Of a DNA stretch of 64,000 nucleotides, positions 33,216-44,065 are shown in pieces. The notes under the pieces are model-generated. The model saw nothing but the letters and a program-made list of their open reading frames with translations. It did no database searches and had not been told where the DNA came from. The DNA is from Xenopus tropicalis (lineage: Eukaryota > Chordata > Amphibia > Anura > Pipidae), in contig NC_030678.2 in assembly GCF_000004195.4 (NCBI RefSeq), positions 59,923,378-59,987,377 of the forward strand, written 5' to 3'. Made by a program: the position numbers and the translations under genes. Numbering within the stretch: position 1 is the first letter of the stretch; every line of letters starts with the position of its first letter.

Positions 33216-33581
33216 AGGTACAGATGTTTGGAAACTGATTACAGGTATATAACTTACTTTGGGCTTCTTGTGAATGCTGTAGGTTTTATTTAATGACTGG
33301 TAATTTTATCCTGCATTAGATTAGTGTGTTTAATTATACTTTTGAAATAAGCCACCCTTTTTTGTCACAGATGGGGACTAATCAGTTCCAGTCCCTGAAT
33401 TAGCTTTTTGGCCTAAGCGAACAAAGCTTTTGTTTTACTTATGCCTCATAGAGCATTCTGTGAGATATATTCCTTCCCACCAGGCAAAAATGAATTTGTT
33501 TTCATAATGTTGAAGTCATTCATAGGGCTCTTTAATGAGAACACATGGCTAACCTAAATTCAATAAAAAATATATAATTTA
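33216..33581. other. AT-rich non-coding DNA
   Basis: No feature recognised. Confidence 0.4.
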
Positions 33582-33601
33582 AATATATATATATATATAT
33601 A
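33582..33601. repeat. (TA)n microsatellite, left of fold-back
   Basis: Ten or so TA units. A second TA tract (33794-33814) immediately follows the palindrome. Confidence 0.9.
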
Positions 33602-33814
33602 CAAAGGTTTAGAAAGCTGCACACCAAAAGTCCTGGACGCTACCTGGGTGCCTGAATCCAGTAGTAAACATAGATCAAAATCAAACAAAACGGCACTCAC
33701 AGGAATTTTTGCAAAGGAGACATCACCTTCTTCACCTAATTTGATGTCTCCTTTGCAAAAATTCCTGTGAGTGCCGTTTTGTTTGATTTTGATCTATATA
33801 TATATATATATATA
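33602..33814. mobile_element. Fold-back element with perfect 55-bp arms
   Basis: 33671-33725 and 33742-33796 are exact inverted copies around a 16-nt spacer. The arms contain CCTGTGAGTGCCG, like the CTGTGAGTGTGGC of 6645. The left margin GCTGCACACCAAA...CTACCTGGGTGCC matches 6150-6190. TA tracts bound both sides. Confidence 0.93.
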
Positions 33815-34840
33815 CTGTATATAACTCAAAATCACTAAACATCACACACTGTGAATTGAATCGCAAAAATCCCTTTTTACCTTTAAATTATTAATATTTT
33901 AAAGGAAAGACTGTTAATATAACATATAGGAGATTAAGTAGGTCTTCTTTTTAACTTAGAAAGTAACTTAGTTTCAAACTATTGTAATATTTGTTCGGAT
34001 CAGTCACAAGGAAAATTAATTACTAGGATGTTGCTAAAACACCAGAGATTTTTTTTAAACTTTCAGGACTATGCACAAAGATATTGATTTCCACGAACTG
34101 ACCTATTTATTGTCTGTTTAAAATTCATTTGGCATCCACACTAATCTTAAGATGCCCAGAATTGTACTGTAACAAGATGCACCAACTACAGGTAATTCTC
34201 AAGAATTCTTTCAAAGTATCTAGCATGGTAGATACAAGGTAGTAACAAATTTTCAGTTGAATTATATACTTAGTTAGAGGTTGTTTTATAATGCAATTCT
34301 TTGTCTGTTGACTTTAATTCTCAAATCTGACACAATGGCATAATAGGGATCATTTGTTACCATAACCACAGATGTGGTCTTGTGAATATGGACACAGTAC
34401 ATGACTTGATGCTATTCATTAAAGGTTCTTGTGTCTAAACTCTAAAGTCATAACCTTACATTTCCTTACACTTCTACATACTGTAGTTGCTCTCAGCACC
34501 AATGGGTCTATCACACTTCCTGTTGGGATTTGTGTGTAAGTGCACCTAATGCTGCTAAATAACCCTAAGGCTAGTGCCACCTCAAAGGTGTTGTTAGTTC
34601 CATGGTTCCTACAATGGGCAGAATCAATAGGTGCAGTGTTCTTATGCCTAAAGAATCACACATAGATGTCATTTTGACGGTGAACAGTGGAAATGATGCA
34701 ATGCAAATATTTTGCACCAGATTCACATCAAAGTGTCATGCATTTGGATGTGTTGCACACAATTGTATAATGCTTTTACCTGGATTAGGCATAATTTGAT
34801 TGCTCACAAGCATGAGGAAAGAGTAAACCTGAGGTTGGAA
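33815..34840. other. AT-rich non-coding DNA
   Basis: No gene or repeat ends recognised. Confidence 0.4.
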
Positions 34841-34844
34841 CAAG

Positions 34845-35050
34845 TCAATCTTAAAGACAGAGCATCCTGAATGAGGTTCCAAGAGGAAGCGGGCTGAAGT
34901 TAGACAAATTTGGGTCAGTGCAGGCAGCTCAAGTTATTCAGGCAGAGGTTGGGTTCAGGATTCAGGAATTCTCTGATCACAACCGGAAATTAGAAAACAA
35001 GTGCTAAGTAACTCAGAATAGACCAAGATAACCTAGCAACTGCCAGTATG
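34845..35050 (-). mobile_element. LTR/UTR-like remnant of the Ty3/gypsy element
   Basis: CAGGCAG/GGTTCAGGATTCAGG-rich sequence typical of frog gypsy LTR neighbourhoods. It sits on the 3' side of the minus-strand integrase remnant below. A similar stretch occurs at 46735-46900. Class assignment rests on wording and position. Confidence 0.35.
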
Positions 35051-35189
35051 CCTTGAAATTTTGCCTAGCATACATTTTGCATTGCTTTAACCATGTGTTT
35101 TGAAGGGTTTAATGTTTGAAGTTAAAAAGGCAATATGGTCTTGAGCTGGAGCAACTGACACCTCAAGAGGGAAAAGCTAAAGAACAGCA

Positions 35190-35590
35190 AGATGGAGGTC
35201 ATTTTTTGCAAAATGGGTAAGTGGCAAGTAGAAGAATGATAAGATATGTTATATGCAAACTCTGCCAATGACAACAAGGTGATCCAGTCATCTTGAGAGA
35301 ATGAAGATAAGAATCTTAAATACTATTGCAAGGTCTAATTTATCCTCCTTGCTTTGATTATGAGATTGTGGTTGGAAGGCAAAAGGCAAGGAGACTTTAA
35401 TCTGAAGATCCTTGCAAAGAGATTTCCAGAATTAAGAAGGAAATTGAACACTTCAGTCTGACACTATTTCATATGGAGCTCTGTGAAGATGGACTAGCTC
35501 TTTGATAAATACATTGGATGTTATTGCAGTAGAAGGTAACTTAGGTAATAAAGGAACCATCATTTTTTCTTTACAGAAAAGATGGAGACA
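35190..35590 (-). pseudogene. Degenerate Ty3/gypsy integrase core fragment
   Basis: Minus-strand conceptual translation, across several stops and shifts, keeps the spacing of a gypsy integrase core: an LHRAPYEIVSD segment (the D being the second acidic residue of the DDE triad), a QF..FWKSLC block, an AFQPQS..QSKED block at the third acidic position, and an LVVIGRVC segment matching the usual W-E-F-A-Y region. The family motifs are established knowledge; the call is by eye. It is non-functional. Confidence 0.65.
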
Positions 35591-35599
35591 TGTGGGCCT

Positions 35600-36340
35600 G
35601 CTAAAGGATCCATTTTCAATGTGTGTACTGAATATATTTTTTGCCTATTTAACTAATTAAGAAATATCTGTTTTTTGTTATTTCTGGCACTAAAGAATGA
35701 AATCAGTTTCACTTTAACACTTCCTGGTTTTGATAAGTGGAGAAGTATTTAATAAAACTAATTACCAGTTCACTGAGAAGTATTCAGATAATGAGCTGCA
35801 GCTTAGGGAGGAAAGGAGTTTGTTTGTTCAAAGGCAGATAAGATGATCTGAACAAATTGTCTTGTTAATATTCAAAGAGGGGGAGAACGTTATTTAGTAT
35901 GGCTTTCTAATGGCAAAAAATAGGAAAATATGGATTTTTTTAAATTACAAAATAGGCAGAATGCACAAATTCTATATATTGTGCTCTTTTTTAGAAAAGG
36001 TTTTTTATGTGTGTACTGTCCCTTTCTTGCCAAAGATAAGGAATTCTTAATAAATCTTGGGTAGGAGAATCAGGCTTGTTGAAGAACGAAAGCAGAGATA
36101 ATGGAGAGCAAGCAATGCAAACATGATAAATGGTGATATTCAAAATTAAAATGTGTATTTACCTGAGACCTAATCAATGAATGGGTTGTGCATGTGGAGT
36201 CAGAGGAGCCATAAAATTACTGAAAATAAGGGAGAGGCAAACACTTGAAAATTCATCAGTTCTTGATATTCTTAAAAATTAACTGGTCCTAAGCTGGGTG
36301 AAAAACACCTGCCATTCTAATGAAGACTGGTAGGCTGAAT
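35600..36340. other. Degraded DNA between gypsy fragments
   Basis: Presumably decayed element or host sequence; no motif recognised. Confidence 0.3.
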
Positions 36341-36359
36341 CTGAGATTGTTGTTCTAAA

Positions 36360-36660
36360 TTGAATAAACTTGCATAGCCAATTCACGCTTATTTGTTAAT
36401 AAGGAATACCTCGAGTGTACAAACTTGAAAAACTCAAAAAGTTATAGTTTGCAAATATAGCCTGACATTGCCTAGGACAAATCCCACTAACTTATAGAAA
36501 GTCACAAGCTTTTAGGTAGCAAATTTTTACATTCACATTTTCGGGTTTTTCTCACGTAATAAATACCAGACATTCAAGGTTTTGAAACATAATTCGAATT
36601 AGAGTTTTTTTAGCACAAAAAAATTTGAATTGTGAAAAAAATTCAAACTCCCTGTGGGTG
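36360..36660. mobile_element. Old AACTCAAA-type MITE
   Basis: AAACTTGAAAAACTCAAAAA, AATAAATACCAGACATTCAA and AGAGTTTTTTTAGCAC mirror phrases of 20360-20590 in inverted order. Confidence 0.5.
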
Positions 36661-36869
36661 TTTTTAGGCAAGAATGGCATTGAATTGCAATTGCCTTCTG
36701 AGTATTGATAAAACAGCCTTGTACCAAAGTCAATAAGGGCTGGTGAAGTCACTTGCCTGAGTCCCAACTATAAAGAGAATGACACAATCAGAAAAGGAAA
36801 GAAAAGAGACAAATGAAGAATGTTTATAAGTAAGGATGTTTTGGTGTAATAAACCTGTTAAATTACACC

Positions 36870-37290
36870 AGTTATAACCTAACACCCCTAATACATGCTG
36901 GAGGGGGTGTCAAACGCTGAGCTCCATTTATTTTGGACCTGTACCAATTTTGAACCCTTATGGAGGGAAATACAAAGATTGCTTGAAAAAGTCACATGAA
37001 AAACTATACAAAAAGATCTGGTCCATTTTCTTCTAGGTTAACCTATTAGGGTCCTGTCAAAATCAACCCAGAAATTGATGAACTAAATATAGACAACAAC
37101 CTGTATAACAATTCCCTTCAAATAAATATCTCCCCCAAATGCTTACTATTACTGAAGTTCATTTGAAGGCACAATACCTCAATTTTGGGACACAAGGCAA
37201 ACCCACTTAGACATCTGGGCTGCAAATAAACTCTTATTGAACCCTTCTCAAAATGCTATAGAATCCTCCTCACCTGCCTCTTAGAGACTC
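36870..37290 (+). pseudogene. LINE (L1/Tx1-like) ORF2 C-terminal fragment
   Basis: Two plus-strand frames joined by a shift give TCWRGCQ then AELHLFWTCTNFEPLWREI, the Cys-containing C-terminal domain seen at the end of L1/Tx1-clade ORF2 (C-W-R-x-C ... H-x-F-W-x-C ... P-x-W-x-E-I). Later sequence is further decayed. No poly(A) tail noted. Confidence 0.6.
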
Positions 37291-37479
37291 TGTTTCAAAC
37301 TGGACATGCAATGACTATCTGACAGATCTGTTATAGGACTATTTCCTATTACAGTTAGTGAAAAAGCTAAATAATATAGATTACAATAATACCACAAAAA
37401 AACAATTTGAACCTTAAATGTTACATGCTAAATAAATGTGACACAGAAACCCAACAGGTCTCACCAACACCAAAATGGG

Positions 37480-37900
37480 GATGATAGTCTATTCCCCCAG
37501 AAAGCTCTTACCTAGGTGATTCTCCTTTTGATTTCTTTTCTTTAGGCATGAACCACAAAGGTGATGGTTCAGAGGCTTTTTCAGATCTTGATTTCCAAAG
37601 TCCCTATCAAGTTGAATCATAAGGAGGATCACATCTTCCAGATAATATGGCATTCTAACTCAGGCTAACACATCCTTCAGACCTACCGAAAGATCTATGC
37701 AAAATTGATGCACTCTTTTATTCAATTCCTTATCAGCTGACTTGCATGTAAGGCAGCAAAAACACTTGACACTCTGAAGAGCTGACTTTTGTTGATCCAT
37801 ATGTTGGAATAGCCAGCAGAATCCTACCTTTAGCTGTTCAGAAGGGTAGGTATAAGATTTCAGGTGTAAAATTTTTCACAAAGACAGATTGCAGATCTCT
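37480..37900 (-). pseudogene. Possible Ty3/gypsy gag remnant
   Basis: One minus-strand frame reads KDVLA then MPYYLEDVILLMIQLDRDF, resembling the end of the gypsy gag capsid domain, where a D-E-L-A segment precedes L-x-x-L-I-x-L-A-I-x-I-D-x-R. Strand and order (gag at higher coordinate than integrase) agree with a single minus-strand element. Many stops; weak by itself. Confidence 0.35.
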
Positions 37901-38014
37901 TTGCGCCTTCCAGACTGGCCCTGTTTTTAGGTTTCAAAACAGGTTAGGAATTCTGGTCATAAAGAGATTAAGCTTATCATCAGGCAATTAAGCTTTCTTA
38001 GTGACTCAAAAGAT

Positions 38015-38098
38015 GCACCGCTGTTTTGCGAATTTTTCTCTGTTTCACAAATCTTTTTGAAGATTTGCGAATTCGCAGGACAGATTTGCTCATCACTA
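38015..38098. mobile_element. hAT MITE right end (truncated)
   Basis: GTTTCACAAATC...AAGATTTGCGAA and terminal TGCTCATCACTA. The left end and target duplication were not found. Confidence 0.65.
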
Positions 38099-38125
38099 TT
38101 CATTTGCAAAATAAAATGTCAAGAC

Positions 38126-38318
38126 CAGTGATAAACAAATCAGTCCCGTTTCGCTTCGCTGGAAAATGTGCGAAACTTGCAAAACACAGAAAATAATGCA
38201 AAAATATTTTTGACACGTGGTGCATGGTAAATTTTTCCGTGCCAATTTTTCTGCCTGTTTCACAATAAAAAATGAGGAAAGTCGCCGCATGTCTGGCGAA
38301 AAATTTAGCTTATCACTA
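38126..38318. mobile_element. hAT MITE, complete
   Basis: Flanks GTCAAGAC (38118-38125) and ATCAAGAC (38319-38326) match at 7 of 8 positions. Ends CAGTGATAAACAAATCAG and AGCTTATCACTA are inverted with a few changes. Subterminal CCGTTTCGCTTCGCTGGAAA is the family signature. Two family members sit only 27 bp apart here. Confidence 0.85.
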
Positions 38319-38770
38319 ATCAAGACCAATATTCCATTGTTCCAGGCAGGTAACCAGAGATCCGCGAAGAAATAGGATAAAGTTTCACGGCTAAGTTATG
38401 TACTGACTCAAAGCACGATAAACATATGAAATGAAGAAGAAATACAAAAGTTCAGCAACTCCTACTGTGCAGAACTGGTGCTGCTTTCTCAGCATTTGCT
38501 CAGTGGGATGGTATTGTAATTGCTGTCTTGCAGCGTTTTTAAAACTTTTTTGTTTAGTTTAATAGAGTATATAAAGTACAAAACAAGATATATTCCAGAA
38601 AAGGTAGCAAAACTAAAGAACATGAATCATTATTTTTATATAGATTTCAATATATTTTTTTTAATTTATACAAGGTAAGAAAAATGGAGAAAAAATACAA
38701 AACAAACGCAAAAAAGGAAATTATATATTTATAATTGCTCAAGCCTTTTGGCTCAAGCAATCCTAAAGCC
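38319..38770. other. AT-rich non-coding DNA
   Basis: No feature recognised. Confidence 0.4.
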
Positions 38771-38777
38771 AAAGAAA

Positions 38778-38943
38778 CACAGAGCTATTAGTAGCAGCTA
38801 CTTTTTCACAGCTATTAACACCAGACCTGCCATAGACAATACTGAGAATTGCCTCTGCTAAAACACACATAGAGACAATTTTCAGTAAATGATCTGCATT
38901 GTCTATTTTAGTAGCCATGACAAGTAGCTGCTACTAGTAGCTC
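38778..38943. mobile_element. Fold-back MITE with AGCTATTAGTAGCAGCTAC ends
   Basis: AGAGCTATTAGTAGCAGCTA at the left is inverted as GTAGCTGCTACTAGTAGCTC at the right; inner ATAGACAAT pairs with ATTGTCTAT. About 165 bp. Confidence 0.8.
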
Positions 38944-40329
38944 CGTATGTCTTCACTCTATAGGAGACCCACTTGGGTTAAGGAACTCACACAGAGTTTT
39001 GGGGAAAAAAAACTTAGTTAGGTATTTTTCCCAGAATGGGCTTTCTTAAACAAGAAAATGTTCAGCTTTAAAGTGCATTTTTTAGGTGCATCTTGGCGTC
39101 TTTCTACATATTAATAAACTATATTCTAAGTTGTATCAGCCCCTTACCTCTAGTTTGATGCACTGTTTCTAGTGTTCTTTTATTATGTTGGAGCATTTTT
39201 GTGTAATGCAGCGGCAGAAGGCTTCCTCTACCAGTTCTCTGTCCATATGATAACCAGTGCCTCTCATAGAAATAATAGCTAACCATTTAAAATGATGGTG
39301 TGAAAAAGCAATAGGAAAAAAACTTATTCAGAAGGAGAAAAAAAAGCTCTAAAGCCCTCTATGTAGTATAAAACAATATAATGTAATATAACAGGATGTA
39401 ACATTACACCGTCATCCTTTTTTGGATTTCAAATGAGTATCAGTGTCATAATCTAGAATGTCTGTGTACAGAAACAAACATTTTGTTTGAACGTAAACCA
39501 CAAGCCATTTTTGCGCATCTAATATATTATATTTGGCAATTTCAAATGAAAATCAGTGATAGAATTAAGAATTTCTACATACAGAAACAAACATTTCTGG
39601 AAAGTGAACCACGATCATAATATTTTTGTTTGTTTGATTCTTTCTTAAAAGTTATTCAGTATATTAGAGTCACATTTACTCTATTATACTATTGACGTAC
39701 ACTAAGATGATAGAAGGAAATACAAACTCTTTATTCCTGTGCAATATATGTTTTATAATTAAGTTTATTACATTTAATTTCAGATGTACTAATGTAAACT
39801 CAGTTGTTAAACAGGCAAAAGAGAATAAGAATAAGAGGATAAAAGGGGACCAAGCAGAAAATGAGACAATATAGATTGTTTCTAACATAGGTCAGAAACA
39901 AACGACATTGACATTTCAGTTTTTATTTTATGTGGGCACTGAAAATGTCCAGATAGGTTACTTATTGAATTAATAAATGTAATAATTCATTAGTCGTTAA
40001 GGTGGATTAATCTCTCAAGGCTTCCTTGTGAAGGTCAGTTTATATCTTCATTTTAGCTAGATAAACAGAAGAGTTGAAATAATTGGATAGTAAGGTGCTG
40101 TGTCATAAGGTTATTCAGGGTGACAAACACAGTATGAGAATATAGACATCTAGATACATTTTTATTTATTTCTCTTGCTAATCATGTTTATTTATTTTAA
40201 TGCATTAGATGTAAACGACATTTACTGATATTTGCTACTGGATGCAAACAATTTTTAGAGGGCATATTGGATAATATACACAGCCACTGGACAGGTTTTC
40301 AGCAAGAGCAGAGCTCTTTCACAAGGCAT
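38944..40329. other. AT-rich non-coding DNA
   Basis: No gene. 39420-39620 contains two loosely similar segments (AGAAACAAACATTT), a possible old tandem duplication of about 125 bp. Confidence 0.4.
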
Positions 40330-40605
40330 TGATTTGCGGCGAAATTCTGTATTTCTCCATTGGCAATATTTTTAATAAAACAGCTTCAAAAATTAGCCTG
40401 GAAAAAAATTTGCAAAGTGAGGAAAAAGTCGTGGTCATGTAAAAAAAATCATGAGCACGTCAAAAAAGTCACGGTTGCATTAAAAAAGATGCAGATGCAT
40501 CAAATACATTTCTGTTGCATCAAAAAAGTTGCAGTCACATAAAAAAAAGTCATGTGGTTGCCACACTTCCCAAATTTTTTGCCGTTTCACAAATTTTCCC
40601 TGCAG
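40330..40605. mobile_element. Decayed hAT MITE with tandem interior
   Basis: Left phrase GATTTGCGGCGAAATTC and right phrase TTTGCCGTTTCACAAATTTT bracket about eight degenerate units built on CATCAAAAAAGTTGCAG. Same plan as 19627 and 46357 with a different amplified unit. Confidence 0.7.
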
Positions 40606-40606
40606 T

Positions 40607-41330
40607 TTTTCCCCACATTTTATCAAATAAACAGGACTATACCAGTCTCAGACAGAATTCCAAAAGAGATTGCTGCTATGCTCTGCAATTTCTCACTAAA
40701 GACTTGAGATGTCATTATATCCACCACTGAGTATTAGGCTGCCTCTACCTACAGAGAGGATGGCCCCAAACTCTGCTACCAGCAGAAGCTACATCTGACA
40801 CCATGAGAGAAGTTCAGCAGCTCTGCTGCCTGCTGAATCTGCAGTGTCTCGATGATAGGAAATCCAAGCAGGCTGTCACCTAGCACAATCAGTAGTAGTG
40901 TCGGTATCAATCAACCCACTGTGCAGTCACAAGAGAGAACCTCCTTTCTCCCTTTCCTAAAATTTCCTGTGTAGGTCCTACTGCTGCTTTGACAAATACA
41001 ACTTAAAATATATTATCATATATACACTGTATTGACCCGGAAGAAGGCAAAAAAACCCAGCCTGAAGCCAATTATGCCTCATGAGGGACCCAAATGGCAA
41101 TCAAAAACATTCCCTGTTTCAAGAATTTGACATTCATTTAACATGAATGATACCATGCAGACTCTCATTTTTGATATCTTGACATCACATCCCTCTCATT
41201 CTCCACCCCCAACCCAGCTTTTACCCACTTTGATTGCTTCTCACCCAATCAAAGCTACATCTAATTCTGCCAATCTTTAAACATAAACTAGTGTAATCTG
41301 GCTGCTAGTCATTCAGGTCTCGTGTCATAC
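40607..41330 (-). mobile_element. LTR-like repeat, copy B
   Basis: Diverged direct copy of 30770-31710 with many small indels; it lacks about 190 bp present in copy A around 31350-31530. The 41033-41120 part resembles LINE 3' UTR (GAAGAAGGCAAAAAAACC). Confidence 0.6.
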
Positions 41331-41630
41331 AGCCCCTTAGCACCAAGGCTTTACCTTTTCAGTCTTTCATTCAAACCACTGCCTAAATTGGAACCTAGCA
41401 AGCAGCTAGCTGCTACAGTTCCAAGAATGAGTGCTGCTGGCTAAATATTAATCAAAAAGACACAAATAATAGAAAATGAAGACCAGCTGAAAACTGACAT
41501 CCTAAAAATTAATTTATAGGTGAATTACCCCTTCAGCCAACATAATAAGAGTAAGGAGACTCTTGAATAGATGTAATTGTCTCCACAATACCCAAAACTC
41601 TTTTAAAGTCTCTTATTTGATATTGATATT
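41331..41630. other. Non-coding DNA
   Basis: Nothing recognised. Confidence 0.4.
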
Positions 41631-41633
41631 GAG

Positions 41634-41692
41634 TAGTGATGAGCACATTTTTTCACAGACATGGATTTGCAGCGTAAATGCATTTCAAGTAA
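41634..41692. mobile_element. hAT MITE left-end fragment
   Basis: TAGTGATGAGCAC followed by TTCACAGACATGGATTTGCAGCG, matching the family left end. Confidence 0.7.
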
Positions 41693-41813
41693 AAAATGTC
41701 ATTGTATGTTGTTTTTTGCTGAATGCAATACTGGACTCATTAAAATGGCCACTTGTTCAAGGAATGCTGCAAATTTTGGCACCAACATTACTATATTGCT
41801 ATATACAAGCATA

Positions 41814-42004
41814 GTATCCAAGGCTATTGTGATATTAATATCTACAGTTAGTATTAATGTATATATATTGTTTATGTATGTGATAGTATAGATTGTTGAG
41901 TATAGGATTGTGTGTGCTGGGTTTACTTGGAAGGGTTGAACATGATGGACTCTGGTCTATTTTCAACCCTATGTAACTATGTAACTAACTAACTAACTAA
42001 TTAA
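41814..42004 (+). mobile_element. CR1/L2-like LINE 3' UTR and tail
   Basis: CCAAGGCTATTGTGATATTA and CAGTTAGTATTAATGTATA match 49122-49165, the 3' end of the LINE fragment at 48385. It continues through GGGTTGAACATGATGGAC and ends in a CTATGTAA then AACT-repeat tail. No coding part is present. Confidence 0.85.
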
Positions 42005-43840
42005 CTATATTATAGACATTTATTTATAAAAAAAAGCTTGTTCTCATAGAACTTGAAATACCTTACAGTGGGCCAAAAAAGCCATCCTGGAACAGGTAGA
42101 GCAACAGGGCTATGACAGGGGGATAAATAGGGATCTGGTAAATGGTGTCATCCTTGGAGATGGGATTTGTAGTTTTTTAGAGGGATAGGTGCTGGTAGGA
42201 GGAATTGCAGTAAGATACAGGACATAGTAGGAACATTACCTTGTGGACGTGCAGACAGTGCTGCGCAATCCTGCCCTTAGGGATAAAAAAGGGGGCTGTG
42301 GGGCAGGTAAGTTTGTTTTGCCAAAGCTTGGGGTGTGATGGGACTGCCTGAGTTATTAGATCAAGGTGTGGGTGTTTTCAGGAGGGGCAGGCCTGGGAAG
42401 AAAATAGCACAGTAGGCAGAGAAGGATTAGAAGTTTGAACGTGGACACTTGGTACTGGGTTGATCAAGTGGTTAAAAATTATCTAAGGTTCAGTTATTGT
42501 AAATTGTTATAATCTGTCATGCAGCTTTAAGTGGTTAAATGTTAAACATAAAGGTTCATATATCTGATTTTGTAAAGTGTATTGTTATCAAAATTGGTTG
42601 GAAAGTTGTGGGTAGTTTTAATAATTTGTGCTGCAGCCTATCCACCCAAAATTAGGTGTTGTACATAAAGGAGAGGGGGTGTTTTTGGGGGCACTATAAT
42701 AGTTTTTTTTACCAGCAATCAAGGCACAATGAGAGTCATTAATTCACTTTATTTGCATCTAATTGTTTTGTGACTTTCCCTTTTTTTTATTTTTTATTTG
42801 TGAATCACTCACAAATGAGATGGGTGTCTGTGTGACCACTGTGCATAGTGGGTATGCGTGAATATAATATTTTTACATTCACCATGCAAAACACGACAAA
42901 ACATGCAATCTTTTTTTTGTAGAGTTGCAATGTGCTCAGAAGACATATTTTCACTGGTTGCAAAGGAAAAAATGATCTCATTGCACATTTTTTTCTGGTG
43001 ATGGTGTAACTCACATTCTACTAACTGGAAACTGGGCAGGAATCATTGGAATGGGACAGGTGAGCTTATCCAATCGGCACAGGATGTATTAATATTGCAG
43101 ACTTAAACCTTTTTTAACAACTGTCATAACATTGTCTTTGCATGCTATTTATAATCCTGCCATAAAAGTATTTGTCCGATGCTTTTACATGATATATGTA
43201 CGTTATTGTACATTAATATTTTGAAGAGTTTTTTTTAGTGTCAGCATCACTTTAAGGGCACTTTGCTATTTACATAACATGTCAAAATTGGTGCAATCAG
43301 AAGGAGCAGCCCATGGGTTTAGATTTGTACATAACATCAAGTTCACCTCACATAAATTACTGTATATTATTGGGATAATTGTCAAAGTTACCGAGGTCTG
43401 CCCAGTTATGTTATTTTATGTTAGGCACAGTTACATCTACAATAAGTAACTACATTTCCATCTGTTTTGTGAAAAAGGAAAATCCACATGTATTACTCTA
43501 TCTGCTATATGCATGCCCATAAAAGGAAAATGATTCTGGCTTTTGTAAAACTTTTACGGATGAGCAAGAAACAATATACAATGGAAGAAATGTCCCCATA
43601 AAACAAAGAGATGAATGGCTATATACAGTTAGACACCTCTACTAAAAAACTTGTTACAGGACTTGACAAATGAATGGCTTAATTTTACACTGAATTTCAG
43701 GATTCCCCAGGCTTGTCTGCTTATAGTAGGTATAATAGAGTATGAACTGAAACATTTTATTTTACTTTGAGGGTAGGTGTCAGGGAGGGTCCCAAAATAT
43801 TGCACTATGTTTGGCTACCCTAATAAACATATTGTGACCA
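42005..43840. other. Non-coding DNA; GC-richer block at 42050-42420
   Basis: The 42050-42420 block is GC-richer than its surroundings and could be old LTR DNA, but has no identifiable ends. The rest is AT-rich and featureless. Confidence 0.35.
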
Positions 43841-43844
43841 CCGC

Positions 43845-44065
43845 ACTTTTGCTGCCTGGATTACATTTATTTATGAGATATCTGTGGATATCCGCGGCTA
43901 CTTTTTTGATGCGCATGACTTTTTTGATACAACCACAATGTTTTTTATGAGGTCACAACTTATTTGGTGCTACCGCAACTTTGACTGTGACTTCTTTTAA
44001 TGGGGCCACAACTTTTTTTGATGTAACTGCAGCCATTTTCCTCAATTAGTGAATTTTTGTTGCGG
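43845..44065. mobile_element. Decayed hAT MITE, inverted orientation
   Basis: Repeated GACTTTTTTGATGC-, CACAACTTTTTTTGATG-type units on the plus strand are the inverse of the CATCAAAAAAGT units at 40430-40540. Ends are lost. Confidence 0.6.
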
